Origin: Betaproteobacteria bacterium Ga0077523
GTDB taxonomy: Bacteria; Pseudomonadota; Gammaproteobacteria; Burkholderiales; Ga0077523
NCBI GenBank assembly: GCA_001464695.1
Contig: LNDQ01000153.1
Span: 1-40,771 of the forward strand
DNA length: 40,771 nucleotides
Reading direction: 5' to 3'
This document shows, piece by piece, positions 25,801-34,054 of the stretch. Within the stretch, counting starts at the first letter, position 1. Each line of letters starts with the position of its first letter. The notes beneath the pieces were generated by a model. The model was not told the origin of the DNA. It ran no database searches and saw only the letters and a program-made list of their open reading frames with translations. The translations under genes were made by a program, and so were the position numbers.

Positions 25801-26334
25801 GATGTACTCCTGCACGTTGCAGGGATACAGCAGCGGGATCATCGAAGCCGAGAACAGATGATCGCTCTGGTGCGGCAACGTGGATGAATACGCGCCGTGG
25901 TCGTCTCCGGCCACGAGCAGCACACCGCCGTGCTTCGCCGTGCCCTGGAAGTTCATGTGCTTGAACACGTCGCCGCAGCGATCGACGCCGGGGCCCTTGC
26001 CGTACCAGAGCGCGAAGACGCCGTCGTACTTCGATTCGCCGATCAACTGCACCTGCTGTGAACCCCAGACCGCGGTGGCCGCGAGTTCCTCGTTCACGCC
26101 GGGCTGGAAATGGACGTGATGGGCCGCGAGGTGCTGCTTCGCTTTCCACAGTGCCTCATCGAGACCACCGAGCGGTGAGCCGCGATAGCCGGAGATGAAG
26201 CCGCCGGTGTTCAGCCCGGCCGCCAGATCCCTGCGGCGTTGCACCAGGCCGAGGCGGACCAGCGCCTGAATGCCGGTGAGATAGATACGGCCCGAGTCGG
26301 CGACGTACTTGTCGTCGAGGGTGACTGCCTGCAT
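22828..26334 (-). CDS. Fused indolepyruvate:ferredoxin oxidoreductase-type enzyme (alpha-beta fusion)
   Basis: This family oxidatively decarboxylates 2-oxoacids, classically aryl pyruvates, to acyl-CoA while reducing ferredoxin. The 1168-aa single chain has a pyrimidine-binding TPP domain with [14 protein letters not shown] near residue 50 and a TPP diphosphate site [11 protein letters not shown] near 505. An iron-sulfur region follows at about 645-690 ([13 protein letters not shown] and CVKGFCPSF). The gamma domain shows [20 protein letters not shown] near 735, and a long C-terminal extension completes the chain. The ATG at 26334 follows AGGAG. It is immediately upstream of icmF. Substrates could be indolepyruvate/phenylpyruvate or, given icmF, a branched 2-oxoacid. 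The second possibility is inference from the operon only. Confidence 0.93.
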   Translation of the reverse strand: MQAVTLDDKYVADSGRIYLTGIQALVRLGLVQRRRDLAAGLNTGGFISGYRGSPLGGLDEALWKAKQHLAAHHVHFQPGVNEELAATAVWGSQQVQLIGESKYDGVFALWYGKGPGVDRCGDVFKHMNFQGTAKHGGVLLVAGDDHGAYSSTLPHQSDHLFSASMIPLLYPCNVQEYIDLGLHGWAMSRFSGCAVGFKALADTVESSASIEADPYKLQTIVPPDFVMPEGGLNGRLSLDLLGIQARKQEALMQDYKIYAAIAYSRANRLNRTMIDSPRARLGIVASGKSYMDVLEALEELGIDEQRAAEIGIRLFKVSMPWPLEPEGIREFSRGLEEILVVEEKRQMVEYQLKEHLYNWRSDVRPRIIGKFDEQGEWVAPRGEWLLPATADFSIAQIARVIAGRVARFHDSDLIRARLTFLEAKEAVLRKTVDTPVRPAWYCSGCPHNTSTKVPEGSLALAGIGCHVMATAIYPEHNRTTTQMGGEGTPWIGQAPFSKRDHVFANLGDGTYFHSGHLAIRAAVAAGVNITYKILYNDAVAMTGGQPVDGTITVPMIAAQMVAEGVGRIALVSEDISRYEDRSKFPASVTVHDRSEMEEVQKTLREHKGASVLIYDQTCAAEKRRRRKKKELPTPTERLFINEAVCEGCGDCGVQSNCTSLLPVETEFGRKRMIDQSSCNQDYSCVKGFCPSFVTVDGGSVRKSKAAKAAKTEDFGALPDPVVADPGDGTYDILITGIGGTGVITIGALLGMAGHLEGKGVSVLDMTGMSQKNGAVTSHVRVARQPGRIRAQRIATGEADLILGCDMLTAGAQDAISKTRPGVTAALINSHEQPPGQFAQQPDWQFPADRIRALIDEAVGGKSTFINATMLATALLGDSIATNLFMLGFAFQRGLIPVGEAALMRAIELNAVAVEANKQAFLWGRRAAVDLAKVERIALPPKPVVVQMPENVDSLVRRRVAFLTEYQNAAYAEEYAKYVAKVRETESRVTGKDAITKAVARYLFKLMAYKDEYEVARLYTTGEFEQRLKAQFEGDFSVSFNLAPPLFSKRDAKGHLIKAKYGSWTWKAFGLLAKLRFLRGTAWDVFGKTEERKVERALIGAYRASLDAALARLSVDNAGQVLELASLPEHIRGYGHVKQDHLDKTRTRWRALDAELGGARSAASNQQAA

Positions 26335-26451
26335 GGTGCGCTCCTGTAGGATCGTCTCGAGGGGATCAGCTGCCAGGGTGAGGCAGCGTACCCGCTTTCG
26401 CGCCGAGCCGGGTAGGCGCGGCGGTTACTTCATCCTGCTGTGTGCTTGCTG

Positions 26452-26491
26452 GCCCCCACCCCAACCCTCCCCCACCTGCGGTGGGGGAGGG
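26452..26491 (-). repeat. Dispersed palindromic repeat, copy 5 (reverse orientation)
   Basis: Arms CCCTCCCCCACC (26465-26476) and GGTGGGGGAGGG (26480-26491) flank TGC. The tail lies on the left as GCCCCCACCCCAA, so the copy points leftward. It lies in the gap between the ALS-like gene and the ferredoxin oxidoreductase gene. Confidence 0.82.
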
Positions 26492-26524
26492 AGTGCGTGT
26501 ATTCGTGGCGCTGCGGTGTACACC

Positions 26525-26565
26525 CCTTCCCCCGACTGCGTCGGGGGAAGGCCGGGATGGGGGCC
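26525..26565 (+). repeat. Dispersed palindromic repeat, copy 6
   Basis: Arms CCTTCCCCCGA (26525-26535) and TCGGGGGAAGG (26541-26551) flank CTGCG, followed by CCGGGATGGGGGCC. Copies 5 and 6 face each other with tails outward, 33 bp apart, so the pair could form one long composite hairpin in RNA between two genes of the same strand. Confidence 0.82.
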
Positions 26566-26572
26566 GCCCTGC

Positions 26573-28342
26573 CTACACCGGTTCCTCCCACCTCGTATTC
26601 GCATCGAGCATCACCTCGTGATGCCCGCAGCCGCTCGGGATCATCGGGAAACAGTTCTCCGCAGCCGCCACCACCACGTCGAGAAACACCGGGCCGTCGG
26701 TGGCCAGGCAACGCTCGACCGCAGCTGCGAGATCCTTGGGATCGCTGACACGTTCCGCGTGCCAGCCGAACGCCTTCGCGAGCGCCACGAAATCCGGCAG
26801 CGCCTCCGTGTAGCTGTGCGACAACCGGCCGCCGTGGTTGAGTTCCTGCCACTGCCGCACCATGCCCATGTAGCCGTTGTTGCAGAGGATCACCTTGACC
26901 GGTGTGCCGTGCTGCACGGCAGTGGACAGCTCCTGGATGTTCATGAGCACCGACGCATCGCCGCTCACGCAGACCACGGTCTTGTCGGGGTGCGCGACCT
27001 GCGCCCCGATGGCCGCCGGCACACCGTAGCCCATGGTGCCGGCACCGCCGGAGGTGAGCCAGCGATTCGGCTTCTCGAAGGCGAGATGCTGCGCGGCCCA
27101 CATCTGATGCTGACCCACGTCGGTGGCCACCACGGCATCGCGACCGGCCAGCGCCTCGCGCAACGTGACCATCAGCTGCTGCGGCACGATGCGATCGGGC
27201 TGTGTGGCGAAGGCGAGTGAATCCGCGGCGCGCCAGGTCGCGATGCGCGACCACCACGGCCCGAGACGCTCGGCCGGTTGCGCCGGACCGAGTTCCTCCA
27301 GCAAACCCTCCAGCAGCCGGCGGCAGTCGCCCACCAGCGGCACGTCCACCGGGACGATCTTGTTGATCGACGATGCATCGATGTCGAGGTGGATCTTCTT
27401 CGCACCCGGCGCGAACGAGTCGAGCTTGCCGGTCACCCGATCGTCGAAACGCGCGCCCACGCACACGATCAAGTCGGCGTGATGCATGGCGAGGTTCGCT
27501 TCGAGGGTGCCGTGCATGCCCAGCATGCCGAGGAACTGCGCGTCGGATGCGGGAAAGGCACCCAGTCCCATCAGGGTCAGGGTGCAGGGTGCCCCGGTCT
27601 CACGTACCACCCGGGCAAAGGCATCGCACGCCGCCGCGCCGGAATTGACCAGCCCGCCGCCACCGTAGAACACCGGTCGCTGCGCAGCGCGGATGAGTGC
27701 GGCCGCCTTGCGCAGGTTGCCGCGCGGTAGTGGCGTCTGCCGCGCGACGCCGGGCGTCGGTTCCGAAACGTCCACCGTGGGCACGGGTGCCAACTGCACG
27801 TCCTTGGGAAAATCCACCAGCACCGGCCCGGGCCGCCCTTGTGTCGCCACCTCGAACGCCTTGAGGACCGTCGCGCGCACGTCGCCCGCAGCGCGCAATT
27901 GCGTGTTCCACTTGGTCACCGGGCGCGAGATGCCCAGGGCATCGCATTCCTGGAAAGCGTCCGTGCCGATCAGCGCCGTGGCGACCTGGCCGCTGATGCA
28001 CACCACCGGTACCGAATCGCACAGGGCGTCGAGCAGGCCCGTCGTGGTGTTGCTCATGCCCGGACCCGAGGTCACCAGCACGACCCCGGGCTTGCCGGTG
28101 CTGCGCGCATAGCCTTCGGCCGCGTGCACGGCCGCCTGCTCGTGCCGCACCAGCACGTGGCGCAGGCGCGTCTCGCCGTGCAGGGCGTCGTAGATCGGCA
28201 GGACCGCGCCCCCGGGGTAGCCGAAGACCACGTCCACCCCCGCCTCCACCAGCGCGTCGATCAGTGCCCCCGCGCCATTGCGGGCGGGGAGAGCGTGCTC
28301 CAGCGGAGCGAGCAGGGCAGTGGTGGCGACGCGGTCGTTCAT
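26573..28342 (-). CDS. Acetolactate synthase-like TPP enzyme, large subunit (IlvB family)
   Basis: This 589-aa enzyme belongs to the acetohydroxyacid synthase family, which condenses two pyruvates to 2-acetolactate, or pyruvate with 2-oxobutyrate, in branched-chain amino acid synthesis. TPP activation uses E68 in [17 protein letters not shown] after the [13 protein letters not shown] motif. GMLGMHG and [11 protein letters not shown] mark the FAD/regulatory domain typical of true AHAS. The TPP-Mg site reads [13 protein letters not shown]. No small regulatory subunit (ilvH/ilvN) lies beside it, unlike a standard housekeeping ilvBH operon, so it may be a secondary catabolic or specialised isozyme. 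It is divergent from an Lrp-type regulator across 103 bp. The ATG at 28342 has no strong ribosome binding site. Confidence 0.85.
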   Translation of the reverse strand: MNDRVATTALLAPLEHALPARNGAGALIDALVEAGVDVVFGYPGGAVLPIYDALHGETRLRHVLVRHEQAAVHAAEGYARSTGKPGVVLVTSGPGMSNTTTGLLDALCDSVPVVCISGQVATALIGTDAFQECDALGISRPVTKWNTQLRAAGDVRATVLKAFEVATQGRPGPVLVDFPKDVQLAPVPTVDVSEPTPGVARQTPLPRGNLRKAAALIRAAQRPVFYGGGGLVNSGAAACDAFARVVRETGAPCTLTLMGLGAFPASDAQFLGMLGMHGTLEANLAMHHADLIVCVGARFDDRVTGKLDSFAPGAKKIHLDIDASSINKIVPVDVPLVGDCRRLLEGLLEELGPAQPAERLGPWWSRIATWRAADSLAFATQPDRIVPQQLMVTLREALAGRDAVVATDVGQHQMWAAQHLAFEKPNRWLTSGGAGTMGYGVPAAIGAQVAHPDKTVVCVSGDASVLMNIQELSTAVQHGTPVKVILCNNGYMGMVRQWQELNHGGRLSHSYTEALPDFVALAKAFGWHAERVSDPKDLAAAVERCLATDGPVFLDVVVAAAENCFPMIPSGCGHHEVMLDANTRWEEPV

Positions 28343-28445
28343 GGCAGGACGAATGGTAGGCGCCCCACCCCGGAAAAGGCTTCCTATCTTTCTGCGATCA
28401 GGCTATCTTTGCAGAATATTTTTCTTTCATTGTCGGAATATCGGA
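28343..28445. promoter_or_regulatory. Divergent promoter region with direct repeats, likely Lrp-type binding sites
   Basis: Two CTATCTTT copies occur at 28384-28391 and 28403-28410, 19 bp apart, close to two helical turns. TCTGC (28391-28395) and GCAGA (28411-28415) form an inverted pair around the same place. The stretch 28411-28440 is A/T-rich. This layout suits co-operative binding of an Lrp/AsnC octamer controlling both divergent genes. No binding data exist. Confidence 0.5.
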
Positions 28446-28988
28446 ATGAATCTCGACAAATTCGACCTGTCCATCCTTTCCGTTCTCCAACGGGATGCCC
28501 GCGCCAGCCTGCAGGACGTGAGCGCCGCCGTGGGCCTGTCCACCACGCCTTGCTGGACGCGCATCAAGCGCATGGAGAGCGAAGGCGTGATCCAGGGCTA
28601 CACCGTGCGCATCGACCCGGCTGCCGTCGGATTCGCCGAATCGGTGATCGTCCAGGTGACCCTCGAGAGCCACAACGACGAAACCCTGGTCGAGTTCGGC
28701 CGCATGCTCGAAGAGATTCCGGAAGTGATCGAGGCCTATCTCATCTCGGGCGACTACGACTACTACATCCGCATCGCCGTGCGCGACACGCGCGACTACG
28801 AACGGCTGTTGCGGCAGAAGCTCTACCGCATTCCGGGTATTCGCCACAGCCGTTCGAGCTTCGTGCTCCGGACGTTGAAGCAGAGCCTCCTGCCCCTCAG
28901 GACTTCCGCGGCTACGGAGGAAGCCGCGCCACCGAAGAGCGAGTCGCGCTCGGCGCGGGCCGGCGCTCGCAAGTCCCGCCCCCATTAG
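28446..28988 (+). CDS. Lrp/AsnC family transcriptional regulator
   Basis: This 180-aa DNA-binding regulator responds to amino acids or related ligands. Residues 4-60 form the AsnC winged helix-turn-helix (NLDKFDLSILSVLQRDARAS, then STTPCWTRIKRMESEGVIQGY). Residues about 65-145 form the RAM ligand-binding domain (VTLESHNDETLVEF and AYLISGDYDYYIRIAVRD). A basic, Ser/Ala-rich tail of about 25 residues (TEEAAPPKSESRSARAG) is longer than usual. The ATG at 28446 fits the family start; the frame is open back to 28278. It faces away from the ALS-like gene and probably regulates it together with itself. Confidence 0.9.
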   Translation: MNLDKFDLSILSVLQRDARASLQDVSAAVGLSTTPCWTRIKRMESEGVIQGYTVRIDPAAVGFAESVIVQVTLESHNDETLVEFGRMLEEIPEVIEAYLISGDYDYYIRIAVRDTRDYERLLRQKLYRIPGIRHSRSSFVLRTLKQSLLPLRTSAATEEAAPPKSESRSARAGARKSRPH

Positions 28989-29016
28989 AGTCGGGAGCGG
29001 GCCGCGCCAGCCGCAC

Positions 29017-29838
29017 TTACATCCAGCGGCGGCGACGCACCATCGCGCCCGTCACCAGCAGCCCCACCGCCGACAGGACCACCGTGGCCGGCTCGGGGAT
29101 CGGAATGGGCACGCCGAACGTTCCGGAATCCGACGCCGCGATGGTGACATCGGATGGCAGGATCAGCGACAGGAACGCGGTGTTCGACAGCGCTCCGGAC
29201 ACGGTGTCGCCCGGCGCGACGCGCCACACGGCCGTCGACAGCAGCGCTTCGATCTCGATGACGACCGAGGGCCCCGACACGGTCTTCGTGATCGAAAGCA
29301 GGTCGTCGATGGTCCCGATCGTGCGGTAGAACGAGGAGTCCGAAACACTGAGCTGACCCACCTCCCGCAGCGTGATGAGGCTGTTCGCGACGATTTCACT
29401 GGCGGGCCCGGCCGACAGGCTGCCGTCCACCTTGAGCTGGAGGGTGATGTCGAAAGGGTCGGTGCGCGTTGTCGTCAAGGTGACGATGTCGTTCGCGTCC
29501 GCTCGAGCGCCCAGGAGGGTGACGTAGCCTCCGAAGTACTCCGTCACGGTGGTGTTGGTGAGAGTCCCCGCCACCTTGAGCTCGAGATTCCCGATGTCCG
29601 AGGATGCGAAATACTCGAACAATCCGGACTGCGCATCCGACACACTCACCACGGACCGGGCGAATGGCTGTGTCGCCTCGGTCTGGATGAGGCTGGACAG
29701 CGAGGGCGCCGGACCGAATGCATCCACGTCCACCTGGCCTCGCGCCTCGATACTGGAAGACTGGGCCCGAACTGCCGGGACCGTGACGAAGACTGCGGAA
29801 CCCACGAGAGCCAGAGCCAGCAAATGCACGCCGCGCAT
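29017..29838 (-). CDS. Exported PEP-CTERM sorting-signal protein of unknown function
   Basis: This 273-aa protein has an N-terminal signal peptide (MRGVHLLALALVGSAVFVTV, then PAVRA) and a C-terminal PEP-CTERM signal: IPIPEPATVVLSAVGLLVTG followed by a basic RRRRWM end. Such proteins are processed by an exosortase (EpsH/XrtA) and usually linked to extracellular polysaccharide or biofilm matrix. The middle is Ser/Thr-rich and beta-strand-like with repeated VTLTTTRTDPFDITLQLKVD-type strands; I recognise no catalytic motif. The ATG at 29838 follows GAAGGGAA; the frame is open to 30510 through the AraC gene in another frame. The exosortase gene is not in the window. Confidence 0.85.
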   Translation of the reverse strand: MRGVHLLALALVGSAVFVTVPAVRAQSSSIEARGQVDVDAFGPAPSLSSLIQTEATQPFARSVVSVSDAQSGLFEYFASSDIGNLELKVAGTLTNTTVTEYFGGYVTLLGARADANDIVTLTTTRTDPFDITLQLKVDGSLSAGPASEIVANSLITLREVGQLSVSDSSFYRTIGTIDDLLSITKTVSGPSVVIEIEALLSTAVWRVAPGDTVSGALSNTAFLSLILPSDVTIAASDSGTFGVPIPIPEPATVVLSAVGLLVTGAMVRRRRWM

Positions 29839-29984
29839 GATGTTCCCTTCGATAAGGATCCGAATGCCCGTAACGGTCGCCCGGACACCCGAGGGCGTCA
29901 ATTGGCCGAAAGGGCATGTCGGGATTCGGCCGCGGCGTCCGTACGCAGACGCGAAGCGCCCGCGGAACGGATCGGGACAGGCTG

Positions 29985-30476
29985 TCAGACCACCCCTTGC
30001 AGGACCCGTCGCTCGCGTCGGGGCATCCGCTCCGCGCTCGGTGCCTCGCGTGCGTCCGGGGGACCGGCCACGCCAGTCAGTCGCATCGACGCCGCGTTTC
30101 GGAACGCCCCGGGCGTAGTCCCCGTCAACCGCCGGAACACCCGGTTCATGTGGCTCTGGTCGGCGAACCCGGCGTCCGCTGCGATCAGTACAAGATCGCG
30201 CTCCGATTCGCACAGGAGAGTCTTGACGAGCGCCACGCGGACCTGCAGCAGATAGCGGTGCGGTGCCAACCCGGTGACGCGCCGGAACTGCCGCGCACAT
30301 TGCGAGATGCTGAGGCCGGCGAGGAAAGCGATTTCCCGGCACCCCAGTGCCTTGCCCGGATGCGCATGGATGTACGCGATGGCGCAGCGCAATCCCGAGC
30401 GCACGGGTAACACCGTAGTGGTCGACGCACTCGTTTCGTTCGCAGCCATGCCTGACGTACATCCGCCTTCGGCCAT
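29985..30476 (-). CDS. Small AraC-family DNA-binding regulator
   Basis: This 163-aa protein consists almost only of the AraC/XylS double helix-turn-helix domain. The first HTH is REIAFLAGLSISQCARQFRR and the second is DLVLIAADAGFADQSHMNRV, followed by FRRLTGTTPGAFR, the family signature. No N-terminal ligand domain is present, only about 30 weakly ordered residues, so it may act without a small effector or depend on its expression level. The ATG at 30476 follows AGAGGA; a later ATG at 30449 has no ribosome binding site. It lies upstream of the PEP-CTERM gene on the same strand and is divergent from a histidine kinase gene. Confidence 0.85.
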   Translation of the reverse strand: MAEGGCTSGMAANETSASTTTVLPVRSGLRCAIAYIHAHPGKALGCREIAFLAGLSISQCARQFRRVTGLAPHRYLLQVRVALVKTLLCESERDLVLIAADAGFADQSHMNRVFRRLTGTTPGAFRNAASMRLTGVAGPPDAREAPSAERMPRRERRVLQGVV

Positions 30477-30489
30477 CTGTCGTCCTCTC

Positions 30490-30511
30490 GTTGCTCCGGC
30501 TCTGGAGCAAC
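30490..30511. promoter_or_regulatory. 22-bp dyad just upstream of the araC-family gene
   Basis: Perfect 8-bp arms GTTGCTCC (30490-30497) and GGAGCAAC (30504-30511) flank GGCTCT. It lies directly before the ribosome binding site of the AraC-family gene in a 212-bp divergent region. It could be an operator or an RNA hairpin in the leader that masks translation. Confidence 0.5.
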
Positions 30512-30688
30512 AGCTTGTCCTTGTGCCCGAGAGACTAGCCAGGGTCGCCAGCGGCGCAACCCGATGGGTGCCCGCCAATGGCGGGCAAATTTCCCGGGGC
30601 GTTCCGCGGCGCAACGCCTGCCCGACACCTAGAATGGCAGCCGGAATCGCGGCCCCCTTCAGTCGGCGGTGCCGCAGGAGGTGATCCC

Positions 30689-32059
30689 GTGAACCTGAAG
30701 CTCTATCTCACACTGCGCGTCGCGCTGCTGGCATTCCTGTGCCTGGTACTCGCCTCCGGCTACGTCTTGTGGCAGGCGCAACGCGAGCAGCACCAGGCCA
30801 TCGGGACGACCCTGTCGACCATGGCGAAACAGTTCCAGATCCGCCTCAGCAGCGTCCAGGTCGGATTCGACCGCGTGGGCCGCTTTCTGTACTGGGACCC
30901 GCTCGTGGACTCCGAGATCGCGCCCGGCTTCTGCGTCCGTTACGAAGACGCGCAGGGCCGGACCGTCACCACGAGCTGCCGCGGGTTCGATCCCGACGAG
31001 CCGCAGGAATCCGCGGCGCCCGTCTGGTTCGCCGCGTTCTATCGCGTCGCCTTCGACCCCGGACAGGAAACGGTAGCGCCGCTGGCGTGGCGCCAGCGCG
31101 ACTACGGCCGGCTGGTCGCGACACCCGATGCCGGGAGTCAGGTGGCTCGCGCGTGGCACGCCGTGCGCTCGCTCATGGGATTGACCGCCGTCACCGTCCT
31201 CGCGTTGTGCGTGCTGGTCTACTTCGCGATCGATCGCGCGCTGCGACCGACACGCGAGATCCTACTGGGGCTCGAACGCCTCGAGCGTGGCGATCTCACC
31301 GCGCGCCTGCCCGCGTTCGAACTGATCGAACTGCGCCGGTTGAGCACGGGCTTGAACCGCCTCGCGACGAGCCTCGAGCAGGGCGTCGCGGAGCGCACCG
31401 AATTGACGCGCAAGCTGGTGAGCGTGCAGGAAGAGGAGCGGCGCCACCTCGCGCGTGAACTGCACGACGAGTTCGGCCAGTGCCTCGCGGCGATCAGCGC
31501 GGCCGCGGCCAGCGTCGGGTTGACTGCACGCCAACAATGCCCCGAACTGGTGAGCGAGGCCGAGCGGCTGACACGCATTACGGAACACATGATGCAGATG
31601 CTGCGGGGCATGCTGCAGCGCCTGCGGCCGCCCGGTTTCGACGAGCTCGGGCTCATCGAAAGTCTGCGCGGCCTGGTCGCGCAATGGAACGGCCGCTCGA
31701 CCCGGATCGACCTCGACGTCAACGGCGATTTCGAGCGACTGCCCGAACCGGTGACGATCGGCATCTTCCGCATCGTGCAGGAATGTCTCACCAACGTCGC
31801 GAAGCATGCCGACGCGACATGGGTGTCCGTGCGACTGCGGCGCAGCGGGGACGAGTCCGATGACCGCACCGCCGGCAAGGTCGACGTGATCGTGGAAGAC
31901 AACGGTCGATCGGATGCCGGCGCCATGAGCGGTGCATCGGGATTGGGCTTGCTCGGGATGCGCGAGCGCGTCGCGGCGCTCGGCGGCCAGCTGACGCTGA
32001 GCGGCGCGGACAGCTCGCGGGGTCTGGTCGTGCATGCATTGATTCCGGTCGCCGCGTGA
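30689..32059 (+). CDS. NarX/UhpB-type sensor histidine kinase
   Basis: This 456-aa inner-membrane kinase has a periplasmic sensing loop between two helices at about 8-28 and 162-182. A HAMP segment follows (ALRPTREILLGLERLERGDL). The HisKA_3 phosphoacceptor is H259 in RRHLARELHDEFGQCLA. The HATPase domain shows FRIVQECLTNVAKHA, VIVEDNGRSD and GLGLLGMRERVAALGG. The start is a GTG at 30689 with an excellent AGGAGGTGA site; the frame is open upstream to 30578 without coding character. The periplasmic loop (about 130 residues, FCVRYEDAQGRTVTTSC) has no domain I can name. A NarL-type response regulator follows 13 bp downstream and is the obvious partner. The signal is unknown. Confidence 0.92.
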   Translation: MNLKLYLTLRVALLAFLCLVLASGYVLWQAQREQHQAIGTTLSTMAKQFQIRLSSVQVGFDRVGRFLYWDPLVDSEIAPGFCVRYEDAQGRTVTTSCRGFDPDEPQESAAPVWFAAFYRVAFDPGQETVAPLAWRQRDYGRLVATPDAGSQVARAWHAVRSLMGLTAVTVLALCVLVYFAIDRALRPTREILLGLERLERGDLTARLPAFELIELRRLSTGLNRLATSLEQGVAERTELTRKLVSVQEEERRHLARELHDEFGQCLAAISAAAASVGLTARQQCPELVSEAERLTRITEHMMQMLRGMLQRLRPPGFDELGLIESLRGLVAQWNGRSTRIDLDVNGDFERLPEPVTIGIFRIVQECLTNVAKHADATWVSVRLRRSGDESDDRTAGKVDVIVEDNGRSDAGAMSGASGLGLLGMRERVAALGGQLTLSGADSSRGLVVHALIPVAA

Positions 32060-32072
32060 CCGAACGCAGGCG

Positions 32073-32738
32073 ATGAGCCCGGCACCCATCAGAATTCTAC
32101 TGGTCGACGATCACGCGATCGTGCGCGAGGGCTATCGCTCGCTGCTCGCCAAGCATGCCGGACTCGAGGTGGTGGCGGAAGCCACCAACGGCGACGAGGC
32201 CTACGCACGCTTTCAGGAATGCGCCCCCGACGTGGTGATCATGGATCTGTCCCTGCCCGGCCAGGGCGGTCTGGAGGCGACGGCACGTATCTGCCGTCGC
32301 GACCCCGAAGCACGCATCCTCGTCTTCAGCATGCACCAGAATCCCACTTTCGCGGTGCAGGCGACCCGTGCCGGCGCCAAGGGCTACGTCACCAAGAGCA
32401 GCGCCCCCGAGGTGCTGATCCGCGCGATCTACGACGTGCATCGGGGACGCGCCGCGTTGAGCCCCGACATCGCCCAGGCGCTGGCCCTGGCGAAACTGGG
32501 CGGCGACGATCAGGCGCTCGCGCAACTCACGGCGCGCGAATTCGAGATCCTGCGCATGCTGGTGGACGCGCGCTCCACCGACGACATCGCCCAGGCGCTG
32601 CACATCAGTCCGAAGACGGTGTCCAACTGCCACTACCAGATCAAGAAGAAACTGGGGGTGGCCACCGACATCGAACTGGTGCGCCTCGCCCTGCGCATGA
32701 ACGTGCTGGATCCCCTTGCGATCTCCGATCGGGCCTGA
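32073..32738 (+). CDS. NarL/FixJ-family response regulator
   Basis: This 221-aa DNA-binding regulator is the cognate partner of the kinase 13 bp upstream. The receiver domain spans residues 6-120 with the acidic pair in VDDH, phosphoacceptor D58 in VVIMDLSLPGQGG and K108-type lysine in GYVTKSS. The LuxR-type helix-turn-helix is at about 150-205 (LTAREFEILRMLVDARSTDD and LHISPKTVSNCHYQIKKKLG). The gene converges on the VWA gene with a 20-bp gap and no clear terminator. Targets are not visible; the divergent AraC gene and PEP-CTERM gene are candidates by position. Confidence 0.93.
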   Translation: MSPAPIRILLVDDHAIVREGYRSLLAKHAGLEVVAEATNGDEAYARFQECAPDVVIMDLSLPGQGGLEATARICRRDPEARILVFSMHQNPTFAVQATRAGAKGYVTKSSAPEVLIRAIYDVHRGRAALSPDIAQALALAKLGGDDQALAQLTAREFEILRMLVDARSTDDIAQALHISPKTVSNCHYQIKKKLGVATDIELVRLALRMNVLDPLAISDRA

Positions 32739-32758
32739 CACGCAGACCGCAGCACGCG

Positions 32759-34054
32759 TCAGGCGAGTTGCACCCGCTCCCCGAACGGCACTTCACCCTG
32801 CCCCTTGACCAGCCAGAGCATGGGATACGTCGGCGGTCGCTCGGGAAATTCACCCATCGCATCGGTGAAGTAGATCAGCAGGTCGGGCGTCAGCCCGTCA
32901 CGCTCGATCCAATCGAACACGGGCGTGAAGCGTGTGCCGCCGCCGCCCCCGATGCCGCTCGGCAGCACCACCTGCTCCCATGCGGAAAAGTTCCACGGCC
33001 CGTCCGCGGCCAGGCGTTCGTCGCATGCATGCACGGTGAGATGCGCGCTCACCTGCGCCTTCAGGGCATCGAGCTCGGCCGCGAACTCGCCCAGCTCCGC
33101 TTCGGTGATCGAGCCGCTGGTGTCGAGCACAGCCACCAGGCGGATCGATCCTTTCGCGAGGCGCGGCAGCAGGGCCGCACCGTCGCGACGCGGCGGGCGC
33201 TGGAACGTGTAGTCCTCCTGGGCGACCGCGTAGACGTAACGGGCGAGCAGCGCACGCCACGGCAGCGTCGGCTCCAGCAGGCGCTCCAGGCGACGCAGCC
33301 ACGATTCGCCGAGTCGACCGACCTCGCGCGCCGCTTGCGCTGCCGCCGCGAGCCGACTCTTCCACAACTGCTCGAGCGCGAGCGGATCGCCCATGCCCTC
33401 GACATCGAGGTCGCGATGACCGTCGGGGCGATGGCGGCGCGCCTCGGACCCCGCGTCATCCCACGCATCCTCCTGCGCCTCGGCTCCCGCCGTACCGCCC
33501 TCGCCCGCGGTCGGTGACGCCGCGCGCGCACGGTGCCCGTCGCGCAGGCGCAGCTCGCCCAGGTAACCCGCCAGTCCGCCGTGATCGTCGCGATCGAACG
33601 CGTGCCGATCGAAGCTGCGCTCCGCGGTCGTCACAGGGATCAGCGGATAGATCTCCTCGGCCGACAGGCCCCGGAACATCGGTTCGAGCAAGGCTCCGGC
33701 GGGCGGCACGAACCCGTCGTCCCGCAGCATGTGGTTGACGGCGTGGTCGCACGCCACGTCCCAACGGCGCTTGATGCGATGGTCGCGCCGCGCGAAATGA
33801 CCGAGCGCGCAGTGCAGCGCCTCGTGCGCCAGCCAGAACTGCATGTCTCCAAACGACACTTCATCGATGAACGCGGGGTTGAAGTGAACGCTGCGCGCAT
33901 CGGTAGCCAGGGTCTCGCACCACTCGGGGTCGGCGGCACGGAATGCGAGGTGCAACGAGAGCGAACCGATGAACGGCCGTTCCAGCACGAGACGGGCGCG
34001 CGCCGCGGCGAGCTTGGTGAACGCGCGCGCCAGCCGATCCGGAGAATCGCTCAC
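32759..34054 (-). CDS. VWA-like metallopeptidase-domain protein (DUF2201 type), MoxR partner
   Basis: This 431-aa protein has two recognised parts. The N-terminal part resembles a putative metallopeptidase domain with HEALH at 77-81 (FWLAHEALHCALGHFARR), followed by DVACDHAVNHML. The C-terminal part is a VWA-like domain with a MIDAS motif DTSGS at 311-315 (VLDTSGSITEAELGEF) and a second metal-site region YFTDAMGEFP. A charged, low-complexity linker (about 170-220) joins them. The start is a GTG at 34054 that overlaps the stop of the MoxR gene as GTGA, so the two are translationally coupled. VWA proteins paired with MoxR ATPases act in protein maturation or stress responses; the specific job here is unknown. 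Confidence 0.88.
   Translation of the reverse strand: MSDSPDRLARAFTKLAAARARLVLERPFIGSLSLHLAFRAADPEWCETLATDARSVHFNPAFIDEVSFGDMQFWLAHEALHCALGHFARRDHRIKRRWDVACDHAVNHMLRDDGFVPPAGALLEPMFRGLSAEEIYPLIPVTTAERSFDRHAFDRDDHGGLAGYLGELRLRDGHRARAASPTAGEGGTAGAEAQEDAWDDAGSEARRHRPDGHRDLDVEGMGDPLALEQLWKSRLAAAAQAAREVGRLGESWLRRLERLLEPTLPWRALLARYVYAVAQEDYTFQRPPRRDGAALLPRLAKGSIRLVAVLDTSGSITEAELGEFAAELDALKAQVSAHLTVHACDERLAADGPWNFSAWEQVVLPSGIGGGGGTRFTPVFDWIERDGLTPDLLIYFTDAMGEFPERPPTYPMLWLVKGQGEVPFGERVQLA

Noticed and set aside
22837..25887. Open frame of about 1016 codons antisense to the ferredoxin oxidoreductase
   Set aside because: Same reason: opposite-strand shadow of a well supported gene, no family features.
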